From Clostridia bacterium (lineage in GTDB: Bacteria; Bacillota_A; Clostridia; Oscillospirales; Butyricicoccaceae): 9,724 nucleotides of DNA. The stretch is taken from positions 1 to 9,724 of the forward strand of contig JAFYMZ010000155.1 of NCBI GenBank assembly GCA_017548175.1. Reading direction: 5' to 3'. Under the pieces are notes generated by a model. That model saw nothing but the letters and a program-made list of their open reading frames with translations. It searched no databases and was not told the DNA's origin. The position numbers and the translations under genes are program-made. Each line of letters begins with the position of its first letter. Within the stretch, counting starts at the first letter, position 1. Shown piece by piece: positions 1 through 5,741 of the stretch.

Positions 1-684
1 GATGAAGACCCTGCGGATGTGCAGGCGCCTGCGGTCGTTGCTCCTGCCCGGGTCAGCGCATATCGCGGCACACCGGAAGAGGACAAAGAACTGCAGTTTA
101 TCTATGAGCGCACCTACGGCGCGGTAAAACGCCGGGAGTTTCAGCCGCGGAAGCAGGATGTGACCTTCTCAGAGCATACACCCGGTAAAGGTCCTGCGCC
201 GAAGCTGCCGGAATATCTGCTGGTAGACGGCTACAACATCATCTTCGCGTGGGATGAACTGAAATTGCTGGCAGAGGAAAGCCTGCAGGCGGCACGGCAG
301 TCGCTGGCGGACATTCTCAGCAATTACCGGGGGTATCGGGACTGCGAGGTGATTTTGGTCTTTGACGCCTACAAGGTCAAGGGCAATCCCGGCAGCGTGG
401 AGCATTACAAAAACATCCACATCGTCTATACCAAGGAGGCGGAGACCGCCGACGCCTATATTGAAAAGGCATCGTACCAAATGCGGAAGCAATATCGGGT
501 GCGGGTAGCAACCTCGGACGGAATGGAGCAGCTGATCATTTTGGGCCACGGTGCCCAACGGGTGCCGGCAAAGATCTTCTATACCGAAGTGATGCGCACC
601 CGGACAGAGATCGCTGAGATCGTGGACAAGTACCGCCTGCGCGCCCAAAAGGGCAGCACGGTGGGCGAGATGCTGAAAAAATAA
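1..684 (+). CDS. NYN (YacP/Rae1-like) nuclease domain, C-terminal part of a larger protein (5' truncated)
   Basis: The reading frame is open from base 1 to the TAA at 682-684, so the true start lies left of the window; 227 residues are visible. A charged linker (about visible residues 1-70, with the stretch KELQFIYERTYG) leads into an NYN/PIN-like domain. The seen motifs are LLVDGYNII (Asp codon 226-228), VFDAY (Asp 364-366), TADAYIE (Asp 451-453) and VATSDG (Asp 517-519), the acidic set expected for a metal-dependent RNase of the YacP family. Bacillus Rae1 (YacP) cleaves mRNA in the ribosomal A site and is a stand-alone protein of roughly 170 residues beginning close to the LLVDGYN motif. 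Here at least 75 residues precede that motif. From memory, this linker-plus-NYN arrangement is the tail of TetM/EF-G-like translation GTPases in clostridia, which would place it on the ribosome; the GTPase part is not visible. The NYN call is firm and the fusion is inferred. Confidence 0.8.
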   Translation, partial: DEDPADVQAPAVVAPARVSAYRGTPEEDKELQFIYERTYGAVKRREFQPRKQDVTFSEHTPGKGPAPKLPEYLLVDGYNIIFAWDELKLLAEESLQAARQSLADILSNYRGYRDCEVILVFDAYKVKGNPGSVEHYKNIHIVYTKEAETADAYIEKASYQMRKQYRVRVATSDGMEQLIILGHGAQRVPAKIFYTEVMRTRTEIAEIVDKYRLRAQKGSTVGEMLKK

Positions 685-733
685 CGGGAAAATGAAAAAA
701 ATACGAGCATTTGCAAAAAATATTCGGAGTTGA

Positions 734-762
734 TTGACACGAAAAGAAAACCTTGATATAAT
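734..762 (+). promoter_or_regulatory. Consensus sigma-A promoter
   Basis: TTGACA at 734-739 and TATAAT at 757-762 are separated by exactly 17 bases, so both hexamers match the vegetative consensus perfectly. Transcription should begin near 768-770, immediately before the GCACGGG that forms the 5' arm of a hairpin. The nearest downstream genes are the cluster starting at 958. Confidence 0.85.
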
Positions 763-768
763 TAAAAA

Positions 769-833
769 AAGCACGGGATCATCCGGTGTGTATTGTAAGC
801 AACAGCCCGTGCCGACCGGTACGGGCTGTTTTC
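769..833 (+). promoter_or_regulatory. Attenuator-like leader or short terminated RNA
   Basis: The predicted 5' end of the transcript carries GCACGGG (771-777), which is perfectly complementary to CCCGTGC (806-812). The same CCCGTGC is also the 5' half of the intrinsic terminator at 801-830, so the two hairpins cannot form together. This is the layout of a transcription attenuator (antiterminator versus terminator). The alternative is a small RNA of about 65 nt made from the perfect promoter. It does not match any riboswitch class I can recall. The terminator stem (13 bp) is longer than the competing one (7 bp), so the default state should be termination unless something stabilises the upstream pairing. 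Confidence 0.5.
801..833 (+). terminator. Rho-independent terminator in the leader
   Basis: The left arm 801-813 (AACAGCCCGTGCC) pairs with 818-830 across a GACC loop. This gives 13 bp with one G-U wobble (811/820), followed by a short T run (829-832) and a T-rich tail. It lies about 70 bases after the promoter TATAAT, too close for a normal gene end. It may also end transcripts arriving from the NYN gene. Confidence 0.75.
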
Positions 834-860
834 GTCTATTTGAGAGGATTGGTGATCACT

Positions 861-887
861 ATGATGGCGGAAGAAGTTTGTTCATAG
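861..887 (+). CDS. Possible 8-codon leader peptide
   Basis: ATG at 861 opens a frame encoding MMAEEVCS and stops at TAG 885-887. A purine-rich GAGAGGA at 842-848 could serve as ribosome binding site, but the 12-base spacing is long. An 8-bp palindrome GTGATCAC (852-859) sits between them. The stop lies two bases before the inverted repeat at 890-929, an arrangement reminiscent of translational attenuation leaders. An ORF this short occurs easily by chance, so this is only a candidate. Confidence 0.15.
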   Translation: MMAEEVCS

Positions 888-889
888 GC

Positions 890-929
890 GCAACTTGCAA
901 ATCCTGACTTTTGCGGTCGTGCAAGTTGC
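890..929 (+). repeat. Perfect 10-bp inverted repeat upstream of the secreted-protein gene
   Basis: GCAACTTGCA (890-899) is exactly repeated in inverse as TGCAAGTTGC (920-929), with a 20-base spacer. It ends 15 bases before the AGGAGGT ribosome binding site (944-950) of the gene at 958. It could be an RNA hairpin in the leader or a DNA operator. There is no T run, so it is not an intrinsic terminator. Confidence 0.7.
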
Positions 930-957
930 AGATGTAAAAGTATAGGAGGTATATATT

Positions 958-1872
958 ATGATGAAAAAACATAGAAAGTTGTTGAGTGTTCTATTGGCAA
1001 CAGTAATGATCTGTTCTTCGTTATCACCTATGGTGTTTGCAGTGGAGAATGTGGGACAAAACATTGAAACGTTTTGCGTGCAAGAGATTTTTGAAAATGA
1101 TGGAGTTGTTTCCTATTTTGAACAGACTGCAGAGTGGACTTTGAATGCTGTGTTGCAGGATGATGGAATGATCAGTATTGCAAAGACACAAAAAAGACAA
1201 AAAGGTGTAGTGTACACGGCAATCTGTGATGGTAAAGAACTCCTGAAAAACGAAAAGGCAGTTTATGATGTTGAAATGTGGGAACTTGTTTGCAAAAAAG
1301 CTGAGTCTCAAATGGTTGAGGAGCAGGTCGGCTCGTTCAAAACAAGTGGGCTAAACAATCAGAGCCAGACTCGGACAAATACTGCAGGTGTGCTGTTGCA
1401 GCAATTAACGAGTATTTATGGTGAAGAATATTCGTTGAGATTTAGGACAAAGGTGTATTCAAATGTTGATGTAGAGATATATGAAAGTTTGGTATATGAG
1501 ATGTATCCTGTTGGAGAGGAAGTTGATATTCCCGGGCGAACAACAATTTTGGCTGCTGCAAGTATGCTGGATATCTCGGCATCTTTTTTGGGAACTGTAG
1601 TTGGAGAGATGGTAACGGGAAGTCTGCCTCGTGGAGAAACTTTTTATAGGTATATGGGTGTAGCCTTCTTTTATAGACATGGAAAAATCAGAGGAACAAC
1701 ATATTATATTGCAGATAAAGAAATGTTTCATGCTGGGTTGGATTGTGTAAGCAATCCAAATTACGAACCATTGTTAGACACACAAGTTTATCAAATTGTT
1801 TATAATGATCAAACGGCTTTTGAGAATGATTTTGTCCTTGCTGAACGTGCGAGAAATGCGTATGCAAATTAA
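958..1872 (+). CDS. Secreted protein of unknown function, AT-rich
   Basis: This encodes 304 residues; I do not recognise the family. A textbook ribosome binding site, AGGAGGT (944-950), sits 7 bases before the ATG at 958; the ATG at 961 is a possible alternative. The N-terminus is a classical signal peptide: a basic MMKKHRK, a hydrophobic core at residues 8-22, and a likely cleavage after VFA (residue 28). C19 is preceded by Ile, which does not fit a lipobox, so export as a soluble or wall-associated protein is more likely than lipidation. The mature part has four cysteines and a small-residue-rich hydrophobic stretch in the second half (around AAASMLDISASFLG) that could be a membrane-active or buried helix. 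It is followed by an aromatic-rich C-terminal third (FYRYMGVAFFYRHGK). The gene is visibly AT-richer than its neighbours and uses AGA/AGG/ATA codons avoided in gdhA, suggesting later acquisition. It is the first gene of a three-gene cluster. Confidence 0.8.
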   Translation: MMKKHRKLLSVLLATVMICSSLSPMVFAVENVGQNIETFCVQEIFENDGVVSYFEQTAEWTLNAVLQDDGMISIAKTQKRQKGVVYTAICDGKELLKNEKAVYDVEMWELVCKKAESQMVEEQVGSFKTSGLNNQSQTRTNTAGVLLQQLTSIYGEEYSLRFRTKVYSNVDVEIYESLVYEMYPVGEEVDIPGRTTILAAASMLDISASFLGTVVGEMVTGSLPRGETFYRYMGVAFFYRHGKIRGTTYYIADKEMFHAGLDCVSNPNYEPLLDTQVYQIVYNDQTAFENDFVLAERARNAYAN

Positions 1873-1892
1873 AGGTGTGAAGGAGCGGTTTT

Positions 1893-2459
1893 ATGAAGCG
1901 CGATGATTTATTTATGAAGCTGACGGGATTGTATTTTTCCTTTTGCGTGGTACTGCTGCATTATCAGCCCAATTTCGGTTATCAAAACATTGCCGTCACG
2001 CAGCTTCGTTGGATGCCTGCGTTTTTGGGATATGGTTTCCTTGCGGTCAACTGCGGCGCTTTTTGCAAGGGTTTCAAACGATGGGCGCTGTGCGGTCTGC
2101 TGGCGGTAGGCGGCGTCGAAAACCTGATTTCCTTCATCGGACTGTTGTGCGGGAAAAAGTGGGGATTCCTGCCCGAGGCGGCAATGCTGGGGCATTTGGC
2201 GGCCTTGGCAGCATTGTTTCTTTGGGTGCGGAATTGCCACGGACAGATGCAAACCCGGTGCGGTATCTCCTGGGTGGTTGCCATTCTTGCGGCAGGCGTA
2301 CTGGATGCTTGGGAACTTGTTTGCCTGCTGCTTCCGGCCTTGCAGGGCAGTTCCGTGCTGAGCTTGCGGCTGATCCCCTGCGTGGGACTCTTGTTGGCTT
2401 TGTATTTGCTGCACCTGCAACGGGCAGCAGCGGATGCAGCACATATTCCGGTTGATTAA
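1893..2459 (+). CDS. Polytopic membrane protein of unknown function
   Basis: This encodes 188 residues, starting at an ATG preceded by AAGGAG (about 1879-1884) and separated by only 20 bases from the gene upstream, so the two are probably co-transcribed. Hydrophobic segments suitable as membrane helices lie at about residues 10-24, 41-57, 65-85, 96-112, 125-149 and 155-176, which suggests five or six passes with little soluble mass. Cysteines are frequent within or beside the helices (18, 54, 58, 67, 86, 115, 123, 144, 163). There are no ABC, transporter or enzyme motifs that I recognise. Its GC content is like the housekeeping genes and unlike the AT-rich gene at 958. Other frames are open through parts of it, but only this frame combines a start, an RBS and a membrane-protein pattern. 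A role next to the secreted product (export, anchoring or immunity) is possible but only guessed from position. Confidence 0.75.
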   Translation: MKRDDLFMKLTGLYFSFCVVLLHYQPNFGYQNIAVTQLRWMPAFLGYGFLAVNCGAFCKGFKRWALCGLLAVGGVENLISFIGLLCGKKWGFLPEAAMLGHLAALAALFLWVRNCHGQMQTRCGISWVVAILAAGVLDAWELVCLLLPALQGSSVLSLRLIPCVGLLLALYLLHLQRAAADAAHIPVD

Positions 2460-2483
2460 ACCATGAAATAGGGAGGCGATTCG

Positions 2484-2864
2484 ATGAAACAGTGGCGGAT
2501 TTGGGCTACCGTGCTCATGTGTTGCTTGTTGGTGTTTTTAATTGTGGGGACTTGGGGGATGAATCAAAGGCTGAAGCTGCAAGAAGCGCGGGAGATTTAT
2601 TACGCGCTGAAGCACGTTAGCGGTGTCGTGAGTCGTATGGACGAAGCCAAAGAGAACGAACCCATAGCTTTTTTTGTCAAGAACTCTGTTACGGGGAAGG
2701 AGATCCGCTGCTGCTACGGTGAGTGGAGCGTGCCGGGGATGTATATCGACTATCCCGTTGAAGTAGGGGATGAGGTGAGCGTTCTGGGCGCTTGTCATCC
2801 GGCAGAATGGGAGGAGACGCAAACCTATACGGTGCTGTCCTTGGATATTCGTAACGAAAAATGA
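2484..2864 (+). CDS. Small membrane-anchored protein of unknown function
   Basis: This encodes 126 residues. The start at 2484 follows AGGGAGG (2470-2476) and lies 24 bases after the previous stop, so it looks like the third gene of the cluster. Residues 7-24 form one hydrophobic N-terminal segment (signal anchor, or uncleaved signal). Residues 31-45 look helical. From about residue 47 to 123 the alternation of hydrophobic and polar residues (GVVSRM, IAFFVKN, EIRCCYG, VGDEVSVLG, TYTVLSLDI) suggests a small beta-barrel, perhaps OB-fold-like, on the outer face of the membrane. I recognise no family and no catalytic motif. The adjacent cysteines C76-C77 and the later C104 could be redox-active or structural if exported. 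The transcript probably ends at or beyond the hairpin at 2894-2919. Confidence 0.75.
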   Translation: MKQWRIWATVLMCCLLVFLIVGTWGMNQRLKLQEAREIYYALKHVSGVVSRMDEAKENEPIAFFVKNSVTGKEIRCCYGEWSVPGMYIDYPVEVGDEVSVLGACHPAEWEETQTYTVLSLDIRNEK

Positions 2865-2893
2865 TCTGACGCAATACCGATTGCAACAAAAAG

Positions 2894-2919
2894 CGCCCGA
2901 CAGGCTTGCCTGTCGGGCG
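2894..2919. terminator. Symmetric terminator between the three-gene cluster and asnA
   Basis: The arms 2894-2904 (CGCCCGACAGG) and 2909-2919 form a perfect 11-bp GC-rich stem with a 4-base loop. Read on the minus strand the stem is followed by CTTTTTG, a good U tract for ending asnA. Read on the plus strand the tail is only TATTTGTTT, a weaker stop for the gene at 2484-2864. Confidence 0.85.
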
Positions 2920-2932
2920 TATTTGTTTGGAT

Positions 2933-3946
2933 TTACAGCAGATGAATGTCGTTTGCGCGGCAAATTTCAATCATATCCTGGGGCCAGGTGCTGACATGTA
3001 CTTCGCCGATGTGGGCGGTGCGCAGCATCAACATGCACAGACGGCTCTGACCGATGCCGCCGCCGATGGTGTAGGGCAGCTCGCCGGCCAGCAGGGCCTT
3101 GTGATACTCCAACTCCAGACGGTCTTCGCAGCCGGCCTTCTTGATCTGCTCCAACAGGGACTTTTCGTCTACGCGAATGCCCATGCTGGACAGCTCAAAG
3201 GCCATCTGCAGCACGTCATTCCATACCAGAATGTCGCAGTTCAGGGCCCAATCGTCATAGTCGGGGGCGCGGCCGTCATGGGGCTTGCCGGAACGCAGCT
3301 TGTCGCCGATCTGCATCAGGCAAACGGACTTTTTCTCGCGGCAGATGGCATTTTCGCGCTGCTTGGAGGTCAGGTCAGGATACATATCCTCCAGCTCCTG
3401 GCTGGTAATGAAAAAGATGTCGTCCACCAGAGGGAAGTCTACGGCGGGGAACTCATAGCAAGCGGTACGTGCGGTCTGCTTGATGGCGCCGTAAATATCC
3501 CGAACGGTCTGCTGCAGGTATTCCACCGTGCGCTGTTCCTTGGTGATGACCTTTTCCCAGTCCCACTGGTCTACATAGATGGAGTGGATGTTGTCCAGCT
3601 CCTCATCGCGACGGATGGCGTTCATGTCGGTATACAGACCCTTGCCGGGCTCAAATCCATAGGCGCCCAGGGCATAACGCTTCCATTTTGCCAAAGAGTG
3701 GACGATCTGTACATCGCAGCCCATATCTTTGATGTCAAACTGTACAGGACGCTCTACACCACTGAGGTTGTCGTTGAGACCGCTGGTCAGGGTTACGTAG
3801 AGGGGGGCGGAAACGCGCTCCAGATTCAGGGCAACGGCCAAATACCGCTGGAAATTATCTTTGATCACCTTGATGCCCTTTTGCGTATCCCGAATGCTGA
3901 GGCGGGGGTGATAGCCCTCCGGAAGGATCAGTCTGTCGATTGCCAT
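2933..3946 (-). CDS. asnA: Aspartate-ammonia ligase (ammonia-dependent asparagine synthetase)
   Basis: This encodes 337 residues, close to the roughly 330 usual for AsnA. It makes asparagine from aspartate, ammonium and ATP (giving AMP and pyrophosphate) in the cytoplasm. The fold is that of a class II aminoacyl-tRNA synthetase core. Visible family signatures include SGLNDNLSGVERPV near residue 55, HSLAKWKRYAL near 83, the motif-2-like region around MNAIRRDEELDNIHSIYVDQWDWE (residues about 108-131), GDKLRSGKPHDGRAPDYDDW near 212, and the motif-3-like GGGIGQSRLCMLMLR near 300. The ATG at 3946 is preceded on its strand by AGGAG (3957-3961). A TTGCGA-17-TAAAAT promoter lies just upstream, leaving a short leader of about 40 nt with no room for a T-box. 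It is divergent from gdhA, so two ammonium-using enzymes share one intergenic region. No key region appears missing. Confidence 0.97.
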   Translation of the reverse strand: MAIDRLILPEGYHPRLSIRDTQKGIKVIKDNFQRYLAVALNLERVSAPLYVTLTSGLNDNLSGVERPVQFDIKDMGCDVQIVHSLAKWKRYALGAYGFEPGKGLYTDMNAIRRDEELDNIHSIYVDQWDWEKVITKEQRTVEYLQQTVRDIYGAIKQTARTACYEFPAVDFPLVDDIFFITSQELEDMYPDLTSKQRENAICREKKSVCLMQIGDKLRSGKPHDGRAPDYDDWALNCDILVWNDVLQMAFELSSMGIRVDEKSLLEQIKKAGCEDRLELEYHKALLAGELPYTIGGGIGQSRLCMLMLRTAHIGEVHVSTWPQDMIEICRANDIHLL

Positions 3947-3992
3947 TGCTCTTCATCTCCTTTTGCGGGTAAAAATAAAATCATTAACCTTT

Positions 3993-4021
3993 ATTTTACT
4001 ATCTTTTTCTGTGTTTCGCAA
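3993..4021 (-). promoter_or_regulatory. asnA promoter
   Basis: On the minus strand TTGCGA (4021-4016) and TAAAAT (3998-3993) are 17 bases apart, a good sigma-A match. The predicted start is near 3986, about 40 bases before the asnA ATG. Confidence 0.65.
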
Positions 4022-4050
4022 CCCCTAAAAGCGATAAAAACCCATAGGGG
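4022..4050. repeat. Inverted repeat beside the asnA -35
   Basis: CCCCTA (4022-4027) and TAGGGG (4045-4050) are perfect inverse copies 17 bases apart, and the left arm directly touches the asnA -35 hexamer. The position suits an operator or activator site. The arms are short and I cannot name a regulator. Confidence 0.4.
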
Positions 4051-4073
4051 AAAAACGAAAAATTATGCAATAT

Positions 4074-4098
4074 GTTGGGTAAAACCCAGCGCTTTTTT
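4074..4098 (+). terminator. Weak hairpin with T run in the asnA-gdhA gap
   Basis: GTTGGGT (4074-4080) and ACCCAGC (4084-4090) form a 7-bp stem (one G-U) with a 3-base loop, followed by six Ts at 4093-4098. This resembles a small intrinsic terminator pointing right. No plus-strand gene lies just upstream, so it would only stop stray or antisense transcripts, or a transcript from an undetected upstream gdhA promoter. Confidence 0.25.
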
Positions 4099-4167
4099 CG
4101 ATGCTGAAAAAAGGTGAAAATCTGTAAAAAAAGCCTGTAAAAAGGGTGGGGAAATGTAGAAAATCCC

Positions 4168-4196
4168 TTGACTTTTTTGTGCTTCGGATTTAAGAT
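4168..4196 (+). promoter_or_regulatory. gdhA promoter
   Basis: TTGACT (4168-4173) and TAAGAT (4191-4196) are 17 bases apart. The predicted start is near 4203, which gives a leader of about 65 nt to the gdhA ATG. Confidence 0.6.
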
Positions 4197-4268
4197 GGAA
4201 TAGTAAGCAGGGGAGTATGTCCGCTGCTGCATAAGTGTGTAAAATATTTTTAATTGGAGGAGATACCA

Positions 4269-5621
4269 ATGAACGCTTATATGCAGAGAGTTCTGGAGGA
4301 AGTCAAGGCCCGTAACGCTAACGAGCCCCTGTTCCTGCAGACCGTTGAAGAAGTCTTCGAGAGCCTGGAGCCCATCGTCGAGAAGAACGGCGACCTGTAC
4401 GAGAAGTACGGCATCCTGGAGAGAATGTGCGAGCCCGATCGTATGATCCAGTTCCGTGTGACCTGGGTTGACGACAATGGCAAGCCCCATGTCAACCGCG
4501 GCTTCCGCGTCCAGTTCAATGGTTCCATCGGTCCTTACAAGGGCGGCCTGCGTTTCGCAAGCGACGTTACCCTGGACACCATGAAGTTCCTGGGCTTCGA
4601 GCAGACCTTTAAGAACAGCCTGACCAGCCTGCCTCTGGGCGGCGGTAAGGGCGGCTCCGACTTCAGCCCCATCGGCAAGTCCGATATGGAAGTCATGCGC
4701 TTCTGCCAGGCCTTTATGACCGAGCTGTATCGCCACATCGGCCCCGATGTCGACGTTCCCGCTGGTGATATCGGCGTTGGTGCTCGTGAGATCGGCTTCC
4801 TGTACGGCCAGTACAAGCGCATCAAGGCTGCTTGGGAGAATGGCGTTCTGACCGGTAAGGGCTTCAGCTACGGCGGCTCTCTGATCCGTCCCGAAGCTAC
4901 CGGTTACGGTGCTGTTTACTACCTGCTGGAGGTCCTGAAGCACGAGGGCGAGACCATCGAGGGCAAGCGTATCGCTGTTTCCGGCTACGGCAACGTGGGC
5001 TGGGGCATCATGAAGAAGGCTGCTCAGCTGGGTGCTAAGGTTACCTACTTTGCTGGTCCCGACGGCTACATCCACGATCCCGATGGCGTTACCGGCGAGA
5101 AGCTGGACTTCATCCTGGAGATGCGTGCTAAGGATCCCATGCACTGCCAGCCCTACGCTGAGAAGTACGGCTGCACCTTCGTTCCCGGCGAGAAGTGCTG
5201 GGGCGTTAAGGATGTAGATGTCTACATGCCCGCTGCTACCCAGAACGACGTCAACCTGGATTGGGCTAAGAAGATCGCTGAGTCCGGTGTTAAGTACTAC
5301 ATCGAAGTTGCCAACATGCCCACCACCAACGAGGCTCTGGCATTCCTGCGTTCTCAGAAGCACATCATCGTTGCTCCTTCCAAGGCTGTTAACGCTGGTG
5401 GCGTTGCTACTTCCGGCTTCGAAATGTCTCAGAACAGCATGCGCTACAACTGGACTGCTGAAGAGGTCGACGCTCGTCTGCATCAGACCATGATCAACAT
5501 CTACAACGCTTCCGTCGAGGCTGCTGAGGCTGCTGGCCTGGGCTACGACCTGGTCGCCGGTGGTAACATCGCTGGCTTCATGCGCGTTGCTGACGCTATG
5601 ATCGCTCAGGGTTTGGTCTAA
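4269..5621 (+). CDS. gdhA: Glutamate dehydrogenase, hexameric clostridial type
   Basis: This encodes 450 residues, the usual size of the small hexameric family. It catalyses reversible reductive amination of 2-oxoglutarate with ammonium to glutamate. The start is ATG 4269, six bases after GGAGGAG (4256-4262); a TTG at 4254 in the same frame precedes this site and is not a likely start. Substrate residues are visible: K91 (GPYKGGLRF), K115 (TFKNSL), catalytic K127 (GGGKGGS) and D167 (PAGDIGVG). The Rossmann glycine motif is SGYGNVGWG at about 238-246. The next strand ends in AGPDGYIHDPDG, as I recall for the NAD-dependent Clostridium symbiosum enzyme, rather than the serine-rich loop of the E. 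coli NADP enzyme, so NAD(H) use is likely. The C-terminal part (EVANMPTTNEAL, PSKAVNAGGV, SGFEMSQNS) is intact. Heavy use of CGT/CGC, AAG and GAG codons suggests high expression. The gene is monocistronic, with its own promoter and terminator. Confidence 0.97.
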   Translation: MNAYMQRVLEEVKARNANEPLFLQTVEEVFESLEPIVEKNGDLYEKYGILERMCEPDRMIQFRVTWVDDNGKPHVNRGFRVQFNGSIGPYKGGLRFASDVTLDTMKFLGFEQTFKNSLTSLPLGGGKGGSDFSPIGKSDMEVMRFCQAFMTELYRHIGPDVDVPAGDIGVGAREIGFLYGQYKRIKAAWENGVLTGKGFSYGGSLIRPEATGYGAVYYLLEVLKHEGETIEGKRIAVSGYGNVGWGIMKKAAQLGAKVTYFAGPDGYIHDPDGVTGEKLDFILEMRAKDPMHCQPYAEKYGCTFVPGEKCWGVKDVDVYMPAATQNDVNLDWAKKIAESGVKYYIEVANMPTTNEALAFLRSQKHIIVAPSKAVNAGGVATSGFEMSQNSMRYNWTAEEVDARLHQTMINIYNASVEAAEAAGLGYDLVAGGNIAGFMRVADAMIAQGLV

Positions 5622-5651
5622 TTTAACAGATCGTTCCAAAAGAACTAAAAG

Positions 5652-5681
5652 ATCCCCGCTGCAATCGCAGCGGGGATTTTT
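5652..5681. terminator. gdhA terminator (probably bidirectional)
   Basis: ATCCCCGCTGC (5652-5662) pairs perfectly with 5667-5677 across an AATC loop, followed by TTTTT. On the opposite strand the stem is followed by CTTTTAG, so it can also stop the leftward YbaK-type transcript, whose stop codon is about 65 bases away. Confidence 0.9.
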
Positions 5682-5741
5682 CTTGCTTGATTTGATTACT
5701 AAAAGTTATAATTTGTAGAAATATGCTACGAATTGTATAAA

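Larger units (their letters stand above)
3947..4268. other. Divergent asnA-gdhA control region
   Basis: This stretch of 322 bases holds no gene. It contains the leftward asnA promoter (3993-4021), a 6-bp inverted repeat abutting its -35 (4022-4050), a small hairpin with a T run (4074-4098), A/T tracts with CTGTAAAAA occurring twice (about 4121-4145), the rightward gdhA promoter (4168-4196), and the gdhA leader with its GGAGGAG ribosome binding site (4256-4262). I see no recognisable riboswitch. Confidence 0.7.

Noticed and set aside
771..819. H-type pseudoknot: CCGGT (783-787) in the hairpin loop pairing with ACCGG (815-819)
   Set aside because: The complement is real, but only two bases join the end of the 7-bp stem to the second strand, too short to cross that stem in a normal pseudoknot. 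CCGG is also self-complementary and so pairs easily by chance.
1000..1020. Lipoprotein signal (Cys19) in the secreted protein
   Set aside because: The residue before the cysteine is isoleucine, not Gly/Ala/Ser, and a normal signal peptidase I site (VFA) follows nine residues later.
2906..4117. Plus-strand open frame of about 400 codons opposite asnA
   Set aside because: asnA on the minus strand is complete, with motifs, RBS and promoter. The plus-strand frame starts inside the terminator region and has no recognisable protein signal.
4254..4268. TTG at 4254 as the gdhA start
   Set aside because: The GGAGGAG ribosome binding site overlaps and follows it and is ideally placed for ATG 4269.
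3999..5639. Very long open frame (over 500 codons) on the minus strand opposite gdhA
   Set aside because: It is a shadow of the strongly biased gdhA codons. The plus-strand protein is an unmistakable glutamate dehydrogenase, and the antisense product has no ribosome binding site and a low-complexity, Val/Leu/Ala/Gly-rich composition.
5687..5712. TTGATT and TATAAT as a promoter after the gdhA terminator
   Set aside because: The spacing is only 14 bases, and there is no plus-strand gene downstream to be transcribed.
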